Shown in pieces: positions 56,960 through 64,000 of a stretch of DNA of 64,000 nt. The notes beneath the pieces were generated by a model that saw only the letters and a list, made by a program, of their open reading frames with translations, was not told the origin of the DNA and did no database searches. Numbering within the stretch: position 1 is the stretch's first letter; each line of letters starts with the position of its first letter. The stretch lies in assembly GCA_021234155.1 (NCBI GenBank), contig JAJEKV010000047.1, forward strand, positions 5,359,071 through 5,423,070, read 5' to 3'. A program made the translations under genes and the position numbers. The stretch is from Isoetes taiwanensis. Its lineage: Eukaryota; Streptophyta; Lycopodiopsida; Isoetales; Isoetaceae.

Positions 56960-58636
56960 GGCAGTTTCCATAAGAGTTAAATATTCATTAGGAGTTTTCT
57001 GCTTTGGGACCTTCTGTTACCTTTTGGGTTCAAGTAAGTCAACTGTTTCTGCTTAGAGGATTTTGAAATGCTTTTAAGGATATAGCTGCAATGATAATCA
57101 ACCACTTACGTTTTATAGGGCCCCAGGATATTCCTTATTTGTACTGCATATTTTTTATTGTAATTGCTCCATTAAGATGGATGTACTACCGCATAAGGAA
57201 ATGGCATTACTATCTGTTTGTAAGTGGACTCTCACTAACAAGCTGTTTCAGCTAGGTATATGTCATTTTATTTGCTGATGGGCTGATTTTGTTTTACAGG
57301 ATTTCAACTACTATGCTAATGCAATTTTTATGGTAATGCTGCTCAAGTATCCAAGCAATGAGAAGCTATTCATGGTTTGCGTTGCTTTTGCTGAGTTAAG
57401 GTGTTCAACAGGCTTCTTTTGGAGAATGAAACAACAAACTTCTTTGTGCATTATCTCATGTACCATCTTCCTTGGCTTTGGCAGGGTCCACTTGCCTGGG
57501 CATTAATCATATGGAGATGTAGTCTTGTTTTCAGCTCCCATTGACAATATTATCAGTGTGCTCATACATTTGCTTCCAGGTTCCCTATTGCCATCCCTAT
57601 TGCTACACTTGGTGAGAGTTGTCCCATTTTGCACTTAACTTTGAATCGACTATTTTGTATCGGGGCCTTGTATTTTTATTATCGTTGGTGGGATCTGTTA
57701 CATTTCCTCTTCATTCACGAGATCGGTTGGTCCTTGGCACGCATGGCTGTTGTGCAAAACAACGGCCAGCTTATTGGACATGGTTGTTCACTTTGTTCCA
57801 TTGGTTGTCTCTGATTAATGCAGCGGGCTCTATATTTTCTTATTGTAAATGGTTTAAAGGCGACAACGATTGCTCAATGATCCGAGGGTTATGACATCAT
57901 ATCGGGTGGGTATGCTCTTCAATATGATGTATGTTCATGCCTTTGTATACAAGCGGCACAACAATTATACATCTTTATTTACGGCATTCCTTGTTGTCCA
58001 ATTATCTTTGGAAGTTATTTTATACGGCCTTAATTTTATGATGCTAGTTCTACTTGATCATTCAAGTCTGAAAAGTTTATTCTTTGAGTTGCTTGCGACT
58101 AAAGTTTGGAATGTTTGGTTATTGAAACAGGGGAGCTTTCCAGGAAGGCAAAGAAGAGCCAACAATATCCGGGTGGCGTGTTAGTGGCCTACTTGGAGAC
58201 AAAAGGAGGGTTGTTATGTATGCCATCTTACGGGCTTTTTGTGATTCGGTTCGACCATGGCACTCCACTTGTTCCTATTTTCCAGTCATACCGATTGCAC
58301 ATTTTGTTTGAACTTTTAAAAGTTGCAGCTGCTATATGGAATGGTGGAAATTTCCTGTTTGAAGTAATGCCTCGGCAGGTTGATGCCAAAAAGAGGAAAG
58401 CTGTTACAAAGCTCAGCATTCCTGAATATAACATTGGTAATGTTGGGGATGCTGGACCTATGCTAGATGTTCCCAAGGAACCCAAGAAGGCAGCTCCAAC
58501 GCCTGCCATGGACTCGTTGGATGGCCACGTTAGTTGTGCATTATGTAGGAAATCAAGCAACTCAAATATTTCTGACATGAAACATGGTCTACATCGAGAC
58601 ACGAATGGTCACACTGCAACAATCCATTCCAGCTGA
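56960..58636 (+). pseudogene. GPC1: Glycerophosphocholine acyltransferase (GPC1/GPCAT, DUF2838) pseudogene with introns
   Basis: Exon pieces follow the family order: GVFCFGTFCYLLGS (to 57033, donor GTAAGT), [20 protein letters not shown] with [13 protein letters not shown] (57119-57219), then [20 protein letters not shown] with [12 protein letters not shown] (from 57300), [18 protein letters not shown] (57485 on), a RWWD segment near 57690, WTWLFTLFHW, LNDPRVMTSYR (57870-57905), ELSRKAK (58130) and the C-terminal VAAAIWNGGNFLFEVMPRQV. These multi-pass ER enzymes acylate glycerophosphocholine. Lesions: the donor after AFAE reads TTAAGG instead of GTAAGG, an extra C near 57540 shifts the frame (tcccattgac), and later indels put ELSRKAK and the tail in shifted frames. 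Retained introns show it is not a processed copy. The N-terminus is not identified. Confidence 0.88.
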
Positions 58637-58699
58637 AAATAGTTTAGGACGCCTGTTGTACATAAATTTTGGAAGATGGTTTGCTCTTAAAGGTTACAA

Positions 58700-58802
58700 T
58701 GTAGTCCATTGAAGGTCCCATGTGGTCCATTGAAGGGTAATCCGTGGTCCATTAAAGGGCACTTTGTGGTCCATTGAAGGGTACGAGTGGTCTATTGGGG
58801 CT
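58700..58802 (+). repeat. short minisatellite (gtggtccattgaaggg), four units
   Basis: gtggtccattgaagggta-type units of 25-30 bp repeat four times just after the GPC pseudogene. 58803-59165 holds nothing else; ttgaagggcat-type text near 59025 recurs near 63070-63190. Confidence 0.85.
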
Positions 58803-59164
58803 GAATTAACCTCGTGACTTAAAACCTTTCTAGCCAACTCCAAATTTATCGAAAACTCTGTTGTGTGGGATCAATTGAAACCTAAGGACTTAACCTTCAA
58901 TATGGTATGCTAAAAAGAGGACTTAAAGAAAAATTTGCCCATCATAATAAAATATGTTTCCTTAAGTGGGCGCTTCATGGGCACCCTCCCCTATATATGT
59001 TGAGATCAAGCCTTAAATCCATTTTTTTGAAGGGCATTTTATCAATTCACATTGAATGGCAATTTTATCAAGATGCCATTCATTTGAAGGTTAAACTTTT
59101 TCTTAGCCATTCCTTTGATTAGGAGGAATTCCAACACAATAATTTCATGGATATGGAATAACCC

Positions 59165-59405
59165 ACTCTTTTAAACTTTTTTGTAACAGTAGTTCCATCA
59201 CACTCTTGAAATTCATCAAATTCCTCATCTGACATATCATCTTCCTCATCTATGTCTGGTTCTGCATTAAGATCTAAGGCATCATTAGATGCTTTTATGT
59301 CAACATCGCTAGAGGTAGTGCTTCTTGCTCCTCTTCTTGCTTGAGACTTATAAAAAGCTTTGAATATCTCTTGCTTCGAGGATCCTTTTTGGGTCTTACC
59401 ATCTG
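59165..59405 (-). pseudogene. acidic C-terminal exon-like fragment
   Basis: The minus strand reads, after a TGCAG acceptor-like site near 59405, KQEIFKAFYKSQARRGARS then LNAEPDIDEEDDMSDEEFDE (59185-59270). The acidic end has protein-like composition and stays open for about 75 codons. I do not recognise the family; the terminal exon of a transposase or a plant-specific gene is possible. Confidence 0.3.
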
Positions 59406-59589
59406 CACCAAAAAGAATTGGTAAAAAAAAGGAGACAACATTTGAAATAAAACTAATACAGTACTTTCACTATCCGTGGAAACAAGCTTAGAGCATAATC
59501 CGAAGGAAAAAATGATCACGAGCATTGCATAATCCCAAGGAAAAAATCTCCTTTTATAGAGTCTGGCAAAATCAATATGTTTATTCAAT

Positions 59590-60694
59590 TTATACAGTTT
59601 GGAAAAAAAAAAAGGATGTCAGCCAAAAGATAGTGAAGAATCGGTTGCATTTGGCTTTTTGCACATGATCTACTGCAAATTGTTTAGAGTTTGCAAAATA
59701 GGAAGAAGAAGAATCGATGGCAAATGGCAGTAATACATTTACATGAAGAACAATCGATGGCAATAATACAGTCTGATCATTACCTTTTCCTTAAAGTCTG
59801 ATCCAAATTCCAAAACCGACTTCAAAATCCTAGTTCACAGGCCGATCCGATCCGAGTTTGGGTCATCTTCTGAGTTTATAGTCCGATTTTTTTGGTCGAT
59901 TCTTCAGAGTTACATCTTTAATCTGGACTCTGGTGATTGATCTAGATTTCAGAGGCCTGAAGATTTCGGAGGAGGCCGGAGGATTTTGGAACTAAATGGC
60001 CGAAGAGCAGAACCGGAGCAGGATCCTCCAGCAGCGGCAAGCAATTGGAAAAAAGCGGCAACGCCGGCAAGACACGAACGAAATTCGTTCGTCAATTTTT
60101 TCAAGATCCTTTTTTTTTAATGTTTAATGTTGGTTATTTTGGTACTAATTTCGCAGTATCTCATTGATTGATTATAAATTAATAATGGTAGTTTGTTCTA
60201 CCGTCTCATAGGCCTCTGGCCTCCGTGGACGTTAAAATAAACTTCCTTCCTAAGCGCCTCGCCGCCTAGTGCTCTCAAGCATGGAGATGTAGTGCTCTCG
60301 GTCTGTCACAACATCAAACAAAGCTCAGCCAGCACAAATCAAGCATACTTCGTTCCAGCTCCAGCTCACGCGCGAATCAGGCAGCTCGGCTTCGGACCTA
60401 CGCTGATGTTGAATCAAGGCGCCACAGCCATGCATGGGCCTCGGATTGGGTGGACGCCAGCCTCTCACGCAGACAGCCTCTAGTAGGTTTTCTGTTTTGT
60501 TCCAAATAACCCAGCCGAGGTACAGATTGCTTTTGCCAGATTTTAGATTTTAGATTGCTTCGCCCTGTAGATTGCTTTTGCCAGATTTTAGATTTGCTCT
60601 TGGCCGGCCCAGATCGGATCGCCCCACCCAGACCCCAGCTCCCTGCAGGATTTGGTCCAGCGAGATTTGCTCTAGGCCTACAACCGCCTGCCCA
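59590..60694 (+). other. no gene recognised
   Basis: Mixed AT-rich DNA followed by a GC-richer stretch. A 30-bp phrase (gattgcttttgccagatttt) is duplicated near 60525 and 60570. Short ORFs on both strands lack any family signature. Confidence 0.4.
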
Positions 60695-60702
60695 AGCTCC
60701 AC

Positions 60703-61468
60703 CATGGAATAAATTACTACTCCTATATTTTAGTGTAGCCAAAACAGGTTTAGCTAAACTACCTTCAAATTGGGGCTAGAAGTTTCTAACACTTGGCTAA
60801 ACTAAATGATTTTTCTCCATCACAGTTTCTTGCTTTTAGCTAAACTTTCACAAAATGGAGAGGCAAATATTAGCCATCGCTATAGTAATTTTAAAAAATC
60901 CAAGCATTTTGACAAAGACATTGAACTTATTGTAAATGCAATGTAATGCAATATAGATAAAGTATGGCAGTCAACATAATATAGCATAATTCAATTATTA
61001 TCATTGTTATGACTTCCTTGATATGAAGAACAAAGACATATATCAAGACACAGACATACACGAAGATATTCAAAAACCCAAAAAAAAAAGGGTACATTAT
61101 ATCCGTTTCCACTAATGCTTCAATTTTGTGCTTAGAAGAACAAAAAAATTGGGAAAAAAGAAAAAAAGAAAAAAATAAATTGTATTTGATAATCTCTTAA
61201 AGTTAGTACTATTGATGTTGGATTCTGGGCTAATCTATCCATTTTTCCAAGCCCACTCTATCTTAGGTTTAGCTAATCAATGTCCTGATGGATATGTCTG
61301 GAGTTAAAGGTTTGGCTATTCAACCTAAAAGCTCTCTTGGGCGGCAAAAAAAGTGGGCTAAAATCTTCTTTTTTTTGGGCATTTTTTCCATTTAATTTAG
61401 CCATTTTTCTTGGAAAAACTGCTACAAAATAGCCATTTGGCTAACCTTAGCCGTTATTTTATTCCATG
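60703..61468 (+). mobile_element. hAT-type MITE, 766 bp, with 8-bp target duplication
   Basis: The left end is CATGGAATAAA and the right end TTTATTCCATG (inverted). AGCTCCAC flanks it exactly on both sides (60695-60702 and 61469-61476), an 8-bp target duplication as made by hAT elements. The interior is AT-rich, with repeated agctaaac/ggctaaa motifs and no transposase. Confidence 0.88.
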
Positions 61469-61476
61469 AGCTCCAC

Positions 61477-62640
61477 AGCACCGCCGATGTCATCCAGGTT
61501 AAGGCATCCGTGTTGACATTTTGTCTGCTTCAAGATTTGCCAGCCCTTGCTTCCGCATAATTCTGCTCAAGACAACTTGCTTCTGTCCCTTTTAGCCCAC
61601 CCAGCCTCAGCAGTTTCGATTTTTCACCCTTTTGGCTTCTTGTTCTATCTGTTGGGTCTTTTCCCATCTATTCTGCGTTAGGTCAGGGGTTTCTTTCTGG
61701 TTCCTTCTGCTCTGGCAGCGCATCTCTCCATCTAGGCCCATATCTCTCTGGCGGTATTAACCCGGTAATGCCGCCTGATTCTTCCACACCAGGTGCAATT
61801 CCATATACCTTAGGCGGCCTCTTGATGTCCGCCCGACCTATAAGTTCCATCCTCTTACCATATCCAAATCTATCTCTTCTTGCACGGTCCAAATTTGCTT
61901 TGACACTCTCGCCTCTGTCTAGCAACTTCGCCTTCTCCCATGACCCGCAAAGCCATAGAAATGGCAAGGCGAAGAAATGAAACACCATACCACGCATGAC
62001 CTAATTGCTTGATATTCACATCGTGTGGTCTCTTGCTTCGAAGCCTGAATCGACCGAGGATGTGATCGCATTAGCAGTTTTGGGGCAAGGGATACTTTAA
62101 CGCAGGCGGGAGGTCTGCGTGTTGAGCGGACTTACATGTATGACCATCTTCATTTGCTTTACGCAACTATTTTGAAGCGATTAGGTTCCGCGAGACAAAT
62201 GTTCATGGGTCATTACGCGACCGATGCTAGTATACTGGACCGAGGATCCATTTCATGTGCCATCATGTCTTTGATGCTAGTGTCCGACCGCAGAGCCCCC
62301 ATGTTCACACCTAGCGTACGCACAGAGATATATGAGGGGACGGATACACACGCGGGAAGAGGGGCCACGCCATTTGGTTGTAGATCCAATACGTACGCAC
62401 AAGACCGAGCTTTGAATTTACGTATTATAGGGGTAGAGGAGACACCAAGGGTGGGTGGTTTGGGAGGTCGCTAAGCGGTTCTTCCGTGAGGTTATGCATG
62501 TCCCGCTCTTGGACTTGTGTCTGCAGCACTAGGGTGGGGGCTGCGGCGTCCCGATCGACCTCGACACCTTCTAATTCGCTTTGGGGATGTGTTGAGTCGC
62601 CTAAGTGTTCTTCAAAGACGAAATCATTTGAGGGGCACTA
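61477..62640 (+). other. no gene recognised
   Basis: Frames at 61683-61997 (minus) and 62136-62474 (plus) are open but show no domain I can name. They may belong to the non-LTR element whose 3' end seems to follow. Confidence 0.35.
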
Positions 62641-62998
62641 CTTTTTCTTTACAGGAAGATCTCTCTCCCATACAGCTATGCAATCGCCGGAATGAGTTGT
62701 GCAAGGTTAGAGAAGCCCGTCAACACAAGAAATGGGCGGTATACCGAGGAGGAGCAGCAATTATCCTAGACCATTGGCCGTCTAATCCGTGGACAGGTTA
62801 TGTCTAGGGTCTCTCAGCAGTACCATAGAACAAATAGCTTTTTTATTATGGGGCTTTGTCTCCATGTTGTGCTTTGTTTAGGCTTATGCCTTTTTGTTCT
62901 GTAGGGGGCTCACGCCCTCTTTTCTTTCTTTGTTTGGGTCCCATAACCCGATAGGGTTCTCGTGGACGATAAAAACTTATCTTTATCTTTATCTTCTA
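62640..62998 (+). mobile_element. probable LINE 3' end
   Basis: A coding-like tail is followed by stem-loops aggcttatgcct and gagggcgtgagcc-type (on gggctcacgccctc), then gggtcccataacccgatagg and a short (ttatct)n tail at 62976-62997. This layout resembles plant L1-type 3' UTRs with simple-repeat tails. No reverse transcriptase motif is visible, so it is tentative. Confidence 0.4.
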
Positions 62999-64000
62999 AT
63001 TGGGGTGGGGAAATACATGAATAATAGAAAATATATGTACTAGAAAATAATTTTTTTTTAAAACCTTGCCATTCAATTGAAGGGTGACATTTGCCCAAGC
63101 CGTTAAAGTTGAATGGCATTTTTTTCCTCTTGCCGTTCATTTGCATGGCCGAAAAAAAGACCACCGTTCTTTGAAGGGCCAAAGGCCTCTTGAATGGCAT
63201 TGCAATGTTCAAATTTAAGGCCTGGTTGAGATAATGAAATGCTTGTGGATAGATCTTTGAAAATTTACCTTTCCATATGTTCACAATATACGTTATCCAT
63301 AGCAACCATGTATAATTGTGATTATTGACTACCTAATGTAATGACAATGTTATGCTCAATGCATCACAAAAATAGAAATTTTGCATAGCCGTACCCTTGC
63401 AACATCCAATGGGCCAAAGCCTAATGCCAACGGCCTCCCTTAGAATTCATAGAATTAGTGACGACGTAGCATCTCTTTACTCCAGATGCCAAAGTCTAGT
63501 ATCCTTCCATAATTTACTAATGCAATCAAACAAACGGAACTTTGACTTCACATGACAGATCTCTGTGAATCAATTTTATGTGACCTAATAACATAAACCC
63601 TATCCAAAAGTCTACGTCTACCTTCATTATCATAACCACTACCTTGATTACCTCAAATGCAAGCAATATATGCCATTCATTGCATGAGATATAGGGAAGG
63701 TACATCACTACCTATGTAAAGCAATCTATTTTGTTCTTAAAAAATGGATGTATAATATTTTTGGGCCGAGAAGAGCCCACAGCTTGACACGTATATTATC
63801 TTTGGTTTTCCTAAATTCGGAAAAGAAAATTCTTTACATCCACACCGGTTTTATTCTTGGGTCCCCAGCACTTGCGTCGCTGGAGAATCCCTATTACGCC
63901 CCCCTTCTCTCCACTCCTCAATTCAAATCCGCCTCTTCTCCTTCCAGATCTGCAGCAATTTGTGGAGGATTCCGGATCTGCTGCAATTTGTAAAGGATTC
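62999..64000 (+). other. no gene recognised; right edge of window
   Basis: Contains a ttgaatggcat-rich stretch (63065-63200) related to 59025-59100, and gtggatagatctttgaaaatt (63245-63265) also found near 53116. The last 200 bp is C/T-rich and could be the leader of a gene outside the window. Confidence 0.35.

Noticed and set aside
62136-62474. Open frame of 112 codons as a LINE ORF
   Set aside because: No endonuclease, reverse transcriptase or RNA-binding motif could be seen.

Overview
Organism. The window looks like nuclear DNA of a land plant with a large, repeat-rich genome. It holds one spliced AHK1-type histidine kinase gene, fragments of plant gene families (PHT1 phosphate transporter, GPC acyltransferase, beta-xylosidase, PPR protein, DEAD-box helicase, RABC GTPase, SelO), and plant-type Copia, chromovirus Gypsy, MULE, Helitron, hAT-MITE, LINE and SINE elements. 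I cannot place it more precisely. A fern or other large-genome plant would fit, but that is a guess.

Layout. 1-3.8 kb: 3' part of a frameshifted Ty1/copia element with its 3' LTR. 4.2-4.9 kb: MULE transposase remnant. 4.9-5.4 kb: tRNA-like (SINE-like) repeat array. 5.4-7.1 kb: decayed LINE on the minus strand, then a long tetranucleotide microsatellite. 7.6-13.3 kb: anonymous DNA bounded on the left by a Helitron-like terminal hairpin and carrying mixed-orientation fragments of an RH5-like helicase and a GH3 beta-xylosidase. 13.6-19.6 kb: the only gene that looks intact, an 11-exon AHK1-like hybrid histidine kinase of about 1344 residues. 20-25 kb: a promoter-like G-box cluster, a degenerate minisatellite, old LTR pieces and one copy of a 1.24-kb tandem repeat. 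25.1-41.9 kb: a complete Gypsy chromovirus with two LTRs and a GATAT target duplication, carrying a nested 555-bp inverted-repeat insert and a nested 4.8-kb Helitron. 41.9-47 kb: the rest of the tandem repeat and more Gypsy remnants. 47-64 kb: pseudogene fragments (RABC, PHT1, GPC), minisatellites, a SINE, a 766-bp hAT-type MITE with exact 8-bp target duplications, and a possible LINE 3' end.

Most interesting object. The Gypsy element carries, between its primer-binding site and gag, an intact 387-codon ORF that begins with the exact first nine residues of the mature histone H3 tail and ends in a complete H3 histone fold, joined by a long charged/proline-rich linker with a PKKKR nuclear-localisation-like motif. 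A second intact ORF of unknown function follows. Four copies of an approximately 78-nt sequence able to fold into one long three-helix hairpin lie around these ORFs. The same element encodes a pol-terminal chromodomain, a module class that in other chromoviruses binds modified H3 tails. The pol region is damaged (frameshifts, a large integrase deletion, nested insertions), while the H3-like ORF and its companion are open.
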